Assembly: GCA_963724695.1 (NCBI GenBank)
Contig: CAVRVW010000003.1
Location: 186,001 to 250,000, forward strand
Length of the DNA: 64,000 bases
Direction of reading: 5' to 3'
From: CAVQFD01 sp963724695
GTDB taxonomy: Bacteria > Acidobacteriota > Vicinamibacteria > Vicinamibacterales > CAVVIG01
Positions 16,591 to 30,772 of the stretch are shown piece by piece (the stretch's first letter is position 1; each line of letters begins with the position of its first letter). The position numbers and the translations under genes were made by a program. Below the pieces are notes generated by a model, which was not told the DNA's origin, ran no database searches, and saw only the letters and a list, made by a program, of their open reading frames with translations.

Positions 16591-18699
16591 TGTAGAGAGC
16601 ACGCCCTTCGGCGACCATCCGCTCGAGGAGCGGTGCAGGCTGCCAATAGTCGCCAAAGCGAGCGCGGTAGGCCTTCACGCGCTCCAGCACGAGCGGCAGG
16701 CCGACGGTATCGGCATAGAACATCGGGCCGCCGCGGTGCCGCGGAAACCCGAAGCCGTAACAGTAGATCACGTCGATGTCGCTCGCCCGCAGCGCGAAGC
16801 CGTCCTCGAGCACCCGCATGCCCTCGTTGGCCAGGGCCGTCGTCACCCGCGCCAGAATCTCGTCGTCGGCAATCGGCGCCCGCGTGATGCCGCGCTTTGC
16901 GGCCTCCTCCGTGGCGATTGCTTCGACCAGCGGATCCGGGATCCGGTCGCGGCTGCCGCCTTCGTACCTGTACCAGCCGGCGCCGGTCTTCTGGCCGTAG
17001 CGGCCCATCTCGAACAGTCGATCGGGGACAGCTGATTGTGGACCTTCCGCGCGCGTCTTGCCGATGGACTTCAAATACTGCCGGATGCGTGCGCCGACGT
17101 CGATGCCGGCGATGTCCTGCATGCCGAACGGACCGACGGGGAGGCCGAAGTCGGTGAGCACGCGGTCGATCTGCTCGACGCTCGCGCCCTCTTCGAGGAG
17201 CAGATACGACTCGCGCATGTAGTACGCCAGCATCCGGTTCGCCACGAAGGCGAAGCAGTTGCCAACGACGACCGGCACCTTGCCGATGCGCTTGCCGAGC
17301 TTGACCGAGGTGGCGATCACTTCGCGGCTGCTTTCGCGGCCGCGAACGATCTCGAGAAGCTTCATCACGTTGGCGGGGCTGAAGAAATGGTGCCCGATGA
17401 CCTGTGCAGGGCGGCCGCTCGACTGCGCGAACTCGTCGATGTCGAGCGTCGACGTGTTCGACGCGAGGACGCAGTCCGCGCGCGTCACGCGCCCGAGGTC
17501 GGCAAAGGTCGCCTTCTTGAGATCCATGTGCTCGAACACCGCCTCGACGACGATGTCCACCTCGTCGAAGCCGTCGTAGCTCGTCGTCGGCGTGATGAGG
17601 GCCATCGTGCGGTCGAAGGCGTCCTGCGTCATCCGGCCTTTCGCGACAGACGACTCGTAGTTCTTCCGGATCACCGCGAGACCGCGGTCGAGTGCGGCCT
17701 GGTCGACTTCCTTGAGCAGGACGGGGATGCCGGCGTTGGCGTACGACATCGCGATGCCGCCGCCCATGGTGCCCGCGCCGACGACGGCGGCCCGCCTGAT
17801 GTCCTTGACCGGCGTCTCCTTGGGAACGTCCGGCACCTTGGCGGCCTCGCGCTCGGCGAAGAAGAGATGCCGCAGAGCCTTCGACTCGGTCGACACCACG
17901 CAGTCGGCGAACAGCTCGCGCTCGCGCAGCGACCCGGCGTCGAACGCCAGCGTCATGCACGCCTCGATGGCGTCGACGACCCGGTAGGGCGCCTGGGCGC
18001 CCTTGGCCGTCTTGGCCAGGCCCGCCCGGGCCTGCTTGCACGCCTCGAGCCCCGCGGCCGACGTGTCGGGCGTGACGGCGATGTCCTGGTCCGGCGAATC
18101 TCGCGCGCGGCGGCTTTGTCTTGCGCGAAGCGAATGGCGCCGGCCAGCAGGTCGCCTTCGACGATCTCGTCGAGGATGCCCGCCGCCCTGGCCTTCGACG
18201 CGGCCACCGGCTTGCCGTCCGTGGACATCTGGAGCGCGAGGGCCGCGCCGCAGAGCCGCGGCAGACGCTGCGTCCCGCCGGCGCCCGGGATGATGCCGAG
18301 CAGCACCTCGGGCTGGCCGACCTTGGCGTCTTTCGTAGCCACCCTGAAGTGACACGCTTGCGCGAGCTCGAGCCCGCCGCCGAACGCGTTGCCGTGGATG
18401 GCTGCGACGAGGGGCTTGGTGGCGTCCTCGACGCGCTTGAGGAGCGCGTGGGTCTTCGCCGAACGCGCCAGCGATTGGTCGCGGGTCTTGAGCGTCTTGA
18501 AGATGTTGATGTCGGCCCCGGCGACAAACGTCGACCCGGCCCCGATGAGCACGATGGCGTCTGCGCCCGTGTCCGCGACGGCCTGCGCCACGCCTTCGTC
18601 GACGGCCTCCCAGACACCCTGGGCCAGCGCGTTCACGGGCGGATTGTCGATCGTCAAAACGGCGACACGATCCTGCAGCTGGTAGCGAACGAAAGTCAT
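16583..18699 (-). CDS. Bifunctional enoyl-CoA hydratase / 3-hydroxyacyl-CoA dehydrogenase (FadJ-like, one frameshift)
   Basis: Multifunctional beta-oxidation enzyme of about 705 residues. The N-terminal crotonase domain shows GSTFVAGADINIF, HGNAFGGGLELA and GQPEVLLGIIPGAGGTQRLP. The central Rossmann domain has AAVVGAGTMGGGIAMSYA, and ASNTSTLDIDEFA and GHHFFSPANVMKLLEIV follow, ending with two C-terminal 3HCDH repeats. One frame change near 18105 lies in the linker between the domains. The ATG at 18699 overlaps the thioesterase stop (ATGA); the stop overlaps the MaoC start by 8 bp. It hydrates enoyl-CoA and oxidises the 3-hydroxyacyl-CoA in the cytoplasm. Confidence 0.92.
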
Positions 18700-19176
18700 G
18701 CTTGTCCTTGAGCCGAAGAAGTCTCGACCGAAATGCACGTGGTTGTCCCGTGCGCGTGAATCTTGCCGGAACTGTCGACGATCCGGGCCTCGGCTGTCGC
18801 GACCCGTTTGCCGGTGTGGAGCACGGTGGCTTCGCAGCGAAGCGGCCCGACCCGTACCGTCAGAGGCCGGATGTAGTTGATCTTGAGTTCTAGCGTGGTG
18901 AAGCGCTTGCCGGGCGGCGCCGTCGTGTTGATCGCGCAGCCGAGCGCCGAGTCGAGCATCGTCGCGGCATAGCCGCCGTGGACGACGCCGGCGCCGTTGT
19001 AGAACGCTTCGGTCGGGGTGCCGACGAATGTGACGCGGCCGAACTCCACTTCAGCGATGCGCAGGCCGAGCAGGGCCACCATCGGCGGCGGCTCGCAGGG
19101 TGCCAGCCACCATTTGCCGGACGAACTCGAGGCCGCTCAGCCGGCTGCGTGCTGTCTCACGGGAATCTGTTGGCAT
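18696..19176 (-). CDS. PaaI-type acyl-CoA thioesterase (one frameshift)
   Basis: Hot-dog thioesterase that releases free CoA from acyl- or aryl-CoA. The core reads MVALLGLRIAEVEFG, GAGVVHGGYAATMLDSALG (catalytic HGG and Asp) and LKINYIRPLTVRVGP. The first 27 residues (MPTDSRETARSRLSGLEF and on) are in another frame and join near 19090 after one indel, giving the usual LSGLEFVRQMVAGTL-PPP lead-in of this family. Full length is about 160 residues. The start at 19176 is 27 nt past the hairpin of leader copy G. It is first in the operon with the FadJ-like and MaoC genes. Confidence 0.85.
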
Positions 19177-19202
19177 GGGTGACGCTGTCTACTGATTCAC
19201 TC

Positions 19203-19298
19203 TGCGCCGGGGCCCCACCCCCGGCGCGAACTGACGCCGATGCCTCGGCTCGGCTTCGCTGGCCTCGCCTCAGCATGGCCGCAGGCGCAGGCTTTCTC
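19203..19298 (-). repeat. Structured leader repeat, copy G, upstream of acyl-CoA operon
   Basis: It fills the whole gap between the ligase stop and the thioesterase start. The hairpin variant GCGCCGGGG/CCCCGGCGC is perfect, as in copy F, while the 5' half is closest to copy H (GAGGCGAGGC...AGCCGAGCCGAGG). Confidence 0.87.
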
Positions 19299-19299
19299 A

Positions 19300-21001
<1,702 letters not shown>

Positions 21002-21177
21002 TGGGTAATCGGGTAATTTCTACTGGATGATTGCACGATTTGGACGATTTGAACGATTGGACGATTGGCATGATTTGGACGATTTGAACGATTGCCATTG
21101 AGCGATGCGGTGTGAGCCGCAATTTCCCAATTCCCCGACTTCGTGACTGCAATTTACCCAATTCCCCGATTCGCCGA

Positions 21178-21974
21178 TTACCCAATTACCCAATACCCAT
21201 ACGCGATCGTCCTGCCTCCGTCGACGACAATCGTCTGCCCGGTGATGTAGTTGGATGCGTCGGCGGCGAGGAACACGGCGACGCCCTTCAGTTCGCCGGC
21301 GGCGCCGACGCGGGGCAGGGGGCAGTTCGCCTTGAGGCTCGCTTCGGCCTTGTCGATGACGCCATCGGTCAGGCGCGACGGGAAGAAGCCCGGCGCAATC
21401 GCGTTGACGCGGATGCCCTTCCGTCCCCAGGTGCCGGCGAGCTCGCGCGTCAGGCCCATCATCCCGGCCTTGCTCGCGGCGTAGCCGACGTAGTGCGGCC
21501 CGTTGACCGAGGCATGCAGCCCGGCGATGGACGCCACGTTGATGATCCGCCCGTACTCGCCGCTTGAGCATCTCGCGGCCGGCGGCCTGCGCGAAGAGAA
21601 AGGCGCCGGTCAGGTTGGCGTCGATGACCTTGTGCCACTTGTCGATCGGCATCGTTTCGGGCTCGTCGCCCCAGCTGATGCCGGCGTTGTTGATCAGGAT
21701 GTCGACCTGGCCATAGGCGGCCATCGTCTTGTCGACGACCGACTGGACGTCGGCAGGTTTCGCCACATCGCAGAGTGGCGCCTTCGACGGCGAACCCGCG
21801 GGCGCGCATCTCCTTGACCGTGGGCGTGAGCCACTCGTCGCGTCTGGCGCAGAGCATGAGGCGGGCGCCGGCCTCGGCCAGCCCCTCGGCCATTTCCTGG
21901 CCCAGCCCGCGCGAGCCGCCGGTCACGATGGCGACCTTGCCCGTGAGATCGAACAAATCCTTGATGGTTGGCAC
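21178..21974 (-). CDS. Short-chain dehydrogenase/reductase (two frameshifts)
   Basis: The protein of about 265 residues shows DLTGKVAIVTGGSRGLGQEM (Rossmann), LMLCARR, ILINNAGISWGDEPE, the catalytic YAASKAG and VNAIAPGFFPSRL. The GTG at 21974 gives VPTIKDLFDLTGKVA; no better start is near. Frames change near 21558 and 21776. The C-terminus GQTIVVDGGRTIAYG is followed by WVIG, which comes from the neighbouring word array rather than the family. It lies upstream of the ligase on the same strand and probably acts on a hydroxyacyl or alcohol intermediate. Confidence 0.85.
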
Positions 21975-22017
21975 GATGGCAGGCTTATACTGCCGTGCTC
22001 GCTGCGGTGTCAAACGC

Positions 22018-22068
22018 GCCGGGCAGGTCGGGTGGGTCAGGCAGGTCGGGTGGGTCGGGCGGGCAGGA
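22018..22068. repeat. GGTCGGGTGGGTCGGG word array upstream of leader copy H
   Basis: Degenerate GGCAGGTCGGGTG words, the same family as at 6944-7029 and 27275-27332. As at 6944, the array lies directly in front of a leader repeat. Confidence 0.65.
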
Positions 22069-22186
22069 GTAAAGAGGTTTGCGCCTGCGGCCATGCCGAG
22101 GCGAGGCCGAGCAACGCCGAGCCGAGGCATCGGCGTCAGTTCGCGCTGGGCGTGAGGCCCCAGCGCAAGTAAGAGATGTTGACAAG
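22069..22186 (+). repeat. Structured leader repeat, copy H, upstream of acyl-CoA dehydrogenase gene
   Basis: It runs from AAAGAGGTTTGCGCCTGCGG to a hairpin with arms GCGCTGGGC (22143-22151) and CCCCAGCGC (22158-22166), loop GTGAGG, eight of nine pairs intact, then AAGTAAGAG. The hairpin ends 20 nt before the ATG at 22187. Confidence 0.88.
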
Positions 22187-23916
<1,730 letters not shown>

Positions 23917-24073
23917 TCGTCCCTTCGTCGGATCTCCTTCAATTCAGCGGAATTGTCGCGATACGACCGCTGTGCTCGCTGCGGTCGATTCAAGTTCTTG
24001 AATCGCGCCGCCACCGCTCCGCTCGACGACGACATTCGGCATTGACTCCCTCCTGTTCTGACGCTACTTTGAC

Positions 24074-24113
24074 CCAGATTTGTCTGTAGGTGTTGGCCAG
24101 ATTTGTCTGTAGG
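24074..24113. promoter_or_regulatory. Two direct 17-bp repeats upstream of TonB receptor 1
   Basis: CCAGATTTGTCTGTAGG occurs exactly at 24074-24090 and 24097-24113, a 23-bp period (about two helix turns). A weaker CCAGTCTGTTTGT follows at 24121. The pair lies about 150 bp before the receptor start in an otherwise gene-free 346-bp gap (23917-24262), which holds nothing else I recognise. It could be a regulator binding site. Confidence 0.5.
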
Positions 24114-24262
24114 CCTCATACCAGTCTGTTTGTCGACGTCACGACGGCGTCCTTTTACCCGTTGTCCTTCCACGGTTCTTGACCGGTCGTACAGGCCCTT
24201 TTAATCGCGCGTTCCGGCACTTTTCCTGCGTCGGTCCAGTCGATTTCGTCAAGGAGGGTCGG

Positions 24263-27200
24263 ATGATTCGCAGAGTTGTACGGGGATTGTGATCGCGCTC
24301 GTGTCCCTGCTCGCGCTGCCGGCGCTCGTGCACGCGCAGAGCGCGATCACGGGCGTCGTCAAGGACACGTCCGGCGCGGTGCTGCCCGGCGTGACGGTCG
24401 AGGCGTCGAGCGACGCGCTCATCGAGAAGTCCAAGGCGGTCGTGACCGACGGCGATGGCGTCTACCGCATCGTCGATCTCCGTCCCGGCACCTATGTCGT
24501 GACCTTCACCCTGCCGGGGTTCTCGACCCTCAGGCGCGATGGCATCGAGCTGCCCTCCGAGTTCACCGCCACCATCAACGCCGACATGCGGGTCGGCGCC
24601 CTCGAGGAGTCGATCACCGTCACCGGCGACGCTCCAGTGGTCGACGTGACGACCGCCGTGCACACGCAGGTGCTGAACCGCGACGCCATGGACGCCATTC
24701 CGACCGGCCGCACCATTCAGGGGATGGGCCAGCTCATCGTCGGCATCAGCCTGAGCCTGCCGGACACGGGCGGCGCCCGCGCCATGCAGCAGACCTACAT
24801 GTCCACCCACGGCATGACGACGGCGAACAACACCATCCTGGTGGACGGCATGATGGTCAACGGGCTGCAGTCCGACGGGGCCGTGCAGAGCTACTTCAAC
24901 GACGCGATGAACCAGGAGGTCAGCTACCAGACCTCCGGCATCGGCGCGGACACGTCGGCCGGCGGCGTGCGCCTCAACATGATTCCGCGCGAGGGCGGCA
25001 ACCGCTTCGCGGGCGACTTCAAGACGGCCTATCGGCCCGGCGAGTGGCAGGGCGACAACCTGACCCAGCGGCACATCGACAAGGGCCTCCGGACCGGCAA
25101 CGCGCATCGATCGGATCATCGACTTCACCGTGGCGCAGGGCGGCCCGATCATGAAGGACAAGCTGTGGTTCTTCGGCTCGGCCCGCTACTTCTCGGTCAA
25201 CAACTTCATCCCCGACACGTTCTTCAACGACGGCAGCAAGGGCGTGGACGATCAGTTCATCAAGAGCGCGATGCTCGCGCATGACGTGGCAGATCTCGCC
25301 GAAGACGAAGTTCTCGGCCTACATGGACGAGATCGACAAGTTCCGCGGTCACGACATGCAGGCGCTGTACGACCCCGAGGACAGCGGCCACCGAGTGGAA
25401 CTCGCCGGCCTACAGCACGAGCGCGGCGAAGTTGACGCACGACGCGTGACGCAGCCGGCTGCTCTTCGAAGGCGGGTACTCGAGCAACATCGAGTACTAC
25501 ACGAACGAGTACCTGGAGGGCATCGACGCGCTCCGCGGCACGCCGGATGGTTCCTGACCCGCGTCGGGAACGAGGAACTGGACCTCGGCGGCCAGAAGAA
25601 CGCGCGCACCCTGGCGCAGATCACGCAGAGCCCGCTCAGGCACACGTGGAACGCGTCGGCGTCGTACGTGAGCGGGTCGCACAACCTCAAGGTCGGCACC
25701 CAGGTGACCTAGTGGGCACCTTCTACCATACCAGCGAGTGCCAACGGCGACCTGTACCAGCGGTACCGCAGCAACACCACGGGCATCCCGTACACGTGCC
25801 CGGACACGGTCGTGATCCGGAACACGCCGCTGGCGAAGTACGGCGAGCGCCTGAACTACGACCTGGGCATCTACGCGCAGGACTCGTGGACGCTGAACCG
25901 GTTGACGCGTCAACGCGGGCCTCCGCTACGAGCGGCTCAACGCGCAGGTCGAGCCGGCGACGTCGCCGGCCGGCCGGTTCGTGCCGGAGCGCACGTTCGC
26001 GGCCATCGAGAACCTGCCGGACTGGAGCTCGACTGGGCGCCGCGCTTTGCGGCGGTCTACGACCTGTTCGGCAACGCGAAGACGGCGCTCAAGTACATCG
26101 CTCAACCGGTACAACCAGGCGCGGACGACCGGCATCGCCGATCAGGTACAACCCGCTGCCTGACGCCAGACGGCGGCGCTGACGTGGCGCGATGTCAACG
26201 GCGACGACGTGGCGCAGGGCGAGCGCGGGTGCAACTACGGCACGGCCGGCGTGGTGGGTTGCGAGATCAACTTCAACGCGCTGCCCGTCCAACTTCGGGA
26301 TCGCGGCGCCCAACGAGTACGGCGCGTATCCGCGCACGTGGAACCTCGAGCACGGCCTCGAGCTGCAGCACGAGCTGATGTCGCGGCTGTCGATCGGCGG
26401 TCAACTGGTTCCACGGCAACTTCCACAACCTGCCGACGACCGTCAACCGGTCGTGGGCGTCCACTGGCGATCCGCTGCAGAATCCGAACTACATCCCCTA
26501 CACCGTCTACAACCCGGTGACGGGCGAGCCGATCACGATCTACGGCCGCACGGCGGAAGCCCAGGCCAGGCCGACGAGCAACCTCGACACGTATCGATCC
26601 GGAACGTGAGCGCATCTACAACTGCGTACGGCGTGGACTTCAGGGCGAGGCTCGGCGCCGGCGCGCAGGTGTTCGGCGGATTCGGGTTCGAGCGGCAGCT
26701 GGAAGTGTCACTGCACGGCGCCCGACGACCCGAACACGCTGCGCTTCTGCGACGACCGCAAGAACGACATCCCGTTCCGGAAGCAGTTCAAGCTGGCCGG
26801 GTCGTATCCGATCATGTGGGGGATCACGCTGAGCGGATCGTTCCAGAGCGTTCAGGGCAACACGAGCCTGCGCGGCGTCACCACGGCGCTGACGCCCGCG
26901 TCGGCCGCCGCGGACACGATGGCGATCACCCGAGGCACCACCCGTTATCCGGCGAACTGCCCGGCGCCGTGCCCGGCGGGGGCGATCATTCTGCCGGCGA
27001 CGTTCCAGCCCGCGACGTTTACGCTGTATCTCGAAGATCAGGACAAGCACTACACGGATCGGATCAACCAGCTGGATCTCAAGATCCAGAAGACGTTCCG
27101 GTTCGGCCGGATGAGCGTCGCGCCGGTCTTCGAGGCGTTCAACGTCGTCAACTCGGACGCGATCGTCAGCTACGTGACGACCAGCGTGCTGAACGCGGCG

Positions 27201-27266
27201 TACCAGCGGCCGAACAGCATCCTGCAGGGCCGGATTCTCGGTCTCGGCGCGACCGTGCGGTGGTAG
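24263..27266 (+). CDS. TonB-dependent receptor with carboxypeptidase-regulatory N-domain, paralogue 1 (many frameshifts)
   Basis: Outer-membrane receptor of the OAR-like group, about 990 residues when repaired. The signal peptide ends LVHAQS, a CarboxypepD_reg domain (SAITGVVKDTSGAVLPGVTV) comes next, then a plug domain (TGDAPVVDVTTAVHTQVLNR, TSGIGADTSAGGVRLNMIPR). The long barrel ends LGATVRW with the aromatic C-terminus needed for assembly. The ATG at 24263 follows AAGGAGG by five bases; the frame breaks within the signal peptide near 24288 and then about 15 more times between 25.1 and 26.7 kb. The last 150 residues are clean. Ligand unknown. It is followed by an intrinsic terminator and a close paralogue. 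Confidence 0.85.
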
Positions 27267-27274
27267 TCGAGGGT

Positions 27275-27332
27275 CAGCTAGGCAGGTAGGTCAGGTAGGT
27301 CAGGCAGGCCTGGTAGGTCTGGTAAGGTAAGA
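27275..27332. repeat. GGTAGGTCAG word array between receptor stop and terminator
   Basis: Words GGTAGGTCAGGTAGGTCAGG and variants fill the gap from the stop codon to the terminator stem. A complementary run (GACCTACCTGACC and GCCTGACCC) follows the terminator at 27393-27435, so the whole unit can fold as a larger imperfect hairpin. Confidence 0.65.
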
Positions 27333-27374
27333 AAACGGGGCGGGTCCACGAGGGCCCGCCCCGTTTCGTTTTCA
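27333..27374 (+). terminator. Intrinsic terminator after TonB receptor 1
   Basis: Arms AAACGGGGCGGG (27333-27344) and CCCGCCCCGTTT (27355-27366) pair perfectly over 12 bp, and a T-rich tract CGTTTTC follows. The remaining sequence to 27678 holds the complementary GACC array and no gene. Confidence 0.85.
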
Positions 27375-27678
27375 CGGCACCCGTTCCGCTCTCGACCTAC
27401 CTGACCATACCCGCCCCGCCTGACCCACTCTGACTCGATTTGACCGTACCAGACCTGTTAGAAGGACCACCTTCCGATCCAAGCTCTTGAATCGTTCAGT
27501 CGATGCACCCGCTACGGGCGTTCTAGACGCTGATAATCCGGTTGACTGCTAAGCCCAACAGGCATAACTTCTTCCTGATTTTGTCGCGAAATTGTCACGC
27601 GCCGTCGCGTCGCGTTCGGGCTTGGCCTCGCGTTCGCTTCTCGCGTCGGAACGCGCTTTCTCGGTCAAGGAGGGTCGG

Positions 27679-30618
27679 ATGATTCGCAGACTCATTCGGG
27701 GATTCGTCGTGGGCGCGTCCCTGCTCGCGCTGCCTGCGCTCGTACACGCGCAGAGCGCCATTACCGGGGTCGTCAAGGACACGTCGGGCGCCGTGCTGCC
27801 CGGAGTGACCGTCGAGGCGTCGAGCGACGCCCTCATCGAGAAGACCAAATCGGTCGTGACCGACGGCGACGGCGTGTACCGCATCGTCGATCTGCGGCCT
27901 GGCACCTACGTCGTCACCTTTACGCTGACCGGCTTCTCGACGCTCCGACGCGACGGCGATCGAGCTGCCGTCCGAGTTCACGGCCACGATCAACGCCGAC
28001 CTGCGCGTCGGCGCCCTCGAGGAGTCGATCACGGTCACGGGCGATGCCCCGGTCGTGGACGTCACGACGGCGGTCCATACCCAGGTGCTGAACCGCGAGG
28101 CGATGGATGCCATCCCGACGGGCCGCACGATTCAGGGCATGGGCCAGCTGGTCGTGGGCATCAGCCTGAACCTGCCGGACACGGGCGGCGCCCGCGGCAT
28201 GCAGCAGACCTACATGTCCACGCACGGCATGACGGCGGCCAACACGACGGTGATGGTGGACGGCATGATCGTGAACGGGCTGCAGTCCGACGGAACGGTG
28301 CAGAGCTACTTCAACGACGCGATGAACCAGGAAATCAGTTACCAGACCTCGGGCATCGGGGCGGACACGCAGGCCGGCGGCGTGCGGATCAACATGATTC
28401 CGCGCGAGGGCGGCAACCGGTTCAGCGGCGACTTCAAGGCGGCCTACCGGCCGGGCGAGTGGCAGGCCGACAACCTGACGCAGCGCCACATCGACAAGGG
28501 CATGGCAGTCGGGGAACTCGACCGACCGGATCGCCGACTACACGTTCTCGCAGGGCGGCCCGATCATGAAGGACAAGCTCTGGTTCTTCGGCTCGGCGCG
28601 CCACTTCTCGGTGAACAACTTCATCCCCGACACCTTCTTCCGCGACGGAAGCCCGGGCGTGGACGATCAGTTCATCAGGAGCGCGATGCTGCGGATGACG
28701 TGGCAGATGTCGTCGAAGACGAAGTTCTCCGCCTACTTCGACGAGGTCGACAAGTTCCGCGGCCACGACATGCAGGCGCTGTTCGTCCCCGAGGAAGCGG
28801 CGGTCGTGTGGAACTCGCCGGCCTACAGCACGGGCGCGGCGAAGATCGACGTACACGGCGACCAGCCGGCTGCTGTTCGAAGGCGGCTACTCGCGCAACC
28901 TCGAGTACTACACCTACTCGTATCAGGACGGCATCGGCGCAGCCGCGCTGGATCGCCGCGTGGTACGCCAACGCGGTCAAGATCGAGAGCGACCTGGGCG
29001 GTGCGAAGACGGCGTCGGTCTATGAGGCCACGCGGAGCCCGGCGCGTCAGGCGGTGAACGGCTCGGCGCTCGTACGTCACCGGCTCGCACAACATCAAGG
29101 TGGGCGCGCAGATGACGTGGGGCACCTTCATGAACACGCTCGACAGCAACGCGCACCTGCAGCAGCGTGTATCGCAGCAACGCGACCGGCATTCCGTTCG
29201 CGGTGCCCGAACACCGTCATCATCAGCAACTACCCGCGTGGCCGTACGGCAACCGGCTGAACTACGACCTCGGGATCTACGCGCAGGATTCGTGGACGTT
29301 GAAACGGCTGACGATCAACGCCGGGCGTGCGCTACGAGAAGCTGCAAGGCCCAGGTGCTGGAGGGCAAGTCGCGAGCAGGGGCGGTTCGTGCCGGAACGG
29401 ACCTTCGAGGCGGTCGAGAACCTGCCGAACTGGAGCGACTTCGCGCCGCGGTTCGCGACGGTGTACGACCTGTTCGGGAACGCGAAGACGGCGCTCAAGT
29501 ACTCGTTGAACCGGTACAACGCCGCCGCGCACGACGGGCATCGCGGGCAACTACAACCCGCTCCTCGAGCAGACGGCGTCGCTCACCTGGCGGGACGTCA
29601 ACGGCGACGACATCGCGCAGGGCGAGCGCGGCTGCGTCGGCTACCCGGCCGTGGGCTGCGAGATCAACTTCAACGCGCTGCCGTCCAACTTCGGCGATCC
29701 GGGCGCTCAACGAGTACGGCGAGTACCCGCGCACCTACAACGTGGAGCACGGCCTCGAGCTGCAGCACGAGCTGCTCCCGCGCCTGTCGCTGACCGGCAG
29801 CTGGTTCCACGGCAACTTCTACAACATGACGACGACCATCAACCAGAGCTGGGTGGGCACGGGCGCTCCCATCGACAACGCCAACTACATCCCCTACACC
29901 GTGTACAACCCGATCACGGGCGAGCCGATCACGATCTACGGCCGCACCGCGGCAGCGCAAGCGGCGCCGACCCGCAACCTGGACACGTTCGACGAGAACA
30001 ACCAGCAGATCTACAACGCCTACAACCTGGAGTTCCGGGCACGGCCCGGCGCCGGGGCGCAGCTCTTCGGCGGGGTCTCGTTCGAGCGGCAGCAGAATGT
30101 GACCTGCACGGCGCCGGACAACCCGAACACGCTGCGGTTCTGCGACGACCGCGAGAACGGTCTGCCGTTCCGGCAAGCAGTTCAAGCTGTCCGGCACGTA
30201 CCCGATGGCGTGGGGCATCTCGGTCAGCGGCTCGTTCCAGAGCGTGCAGGGCAGCACGAGCAGCGAGAACATGGCGATCACGCGCAACTCGACGCGGTAT
30301 CCGGCGAACTGCCCGGCGCCGTGCCCGGCGGGCGCCATCATCCTGCCGGCCGCGTTCCAGCCGGCGACGTTCACGCTGCAGCTCCAGGACCAGGACCGCG
30401 TCTACACGGAGCGGATCAACCAGCTGGACATCAAGCTGCAGAAGACGTTCCGCGCCGGCCGCGTGCAGGTCACGCCGGTGTTCGAGATGTTCAACTCGCT
30501 CAACTCGGACGCCGTGGTCAGCTACGTCTCGACCAACGTGCTCAACGCGGCGTATCTCCGGCCGAACAGCATCCTGCAGGGTCGGATGCTCGGCCTCGGC
30601 GCGACCGTGCGCTGGTAG
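27679..30618 (+). CDS. TonB-dependent receptor with carboxypeptidase-regulatory N-domain, paralogue 2 (many frameshifts)
   Basis: Close paralogue of the preceding receptor, with the same architecture. The start MIRRLIRGFVVGASLLALPA is intact here and gives the signal peptide that is broken in paralogue 1. The CarboxypepD_reg domain, plug (GMGQLVVGISLNLPDTGGAR) and barrel follow, and the end is LGATVRW. About ten one-base indels lie between 27955 and 30180; the last 140 residues are clean. The 20 bp around both start codons, including the AAGGAGGGTCGG ribosome site, are the same. Paralogue 2 lacks an insert of about 14 residues (RGVTTALTPASAAA) found near the C-terminus of paralogue 1. Confidence 0.85.
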
Positions 30619-30666
30619 GCAACCGGGTCAGGTAGGTCGGGTAAGGTCGGAAAGTCGGGTAGGTCT

Positions 30667-30700
30667 GGGGGCGGGTCCGCAAGGGTCCGCCCCCTTTTAT
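30667..30700 (+). terminator. Intrinsic terminator after TonB receptor 2
   Basis: Arms GGGGGCGG (30667-30674) and CCGCCCCC (30687-30694) with an internal GGTCC/GGGTCC loop are followed by TTTTATT. As at receptor 1, the stem is flanked by GGTAGGTC words upstream (30625-30666) and their complement downstream (30735-30775). Confidence 0.85.
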
Positions 30701-30772
30701 TGTTCCGGGATAGCTTCGATTCGGATAGCCGGGCGCCAACCCACCCGACCCACCTGACCTGCCCGACCTGAC

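Noticed and set aside
24139..25161. Minus-strand open frame opposite the start of TonB receptor 1.
   Set aside because: It mirrors conserved receptor codons, has no domain signals and recurs opposite receptor 2 for the same reason.
24263..30700. A composite transposon around the duplicated TonB receptors.
   Set aside because: No transposase, terminal inverted repeats or target-site duplication is visible; simple tandem duplication is enough.
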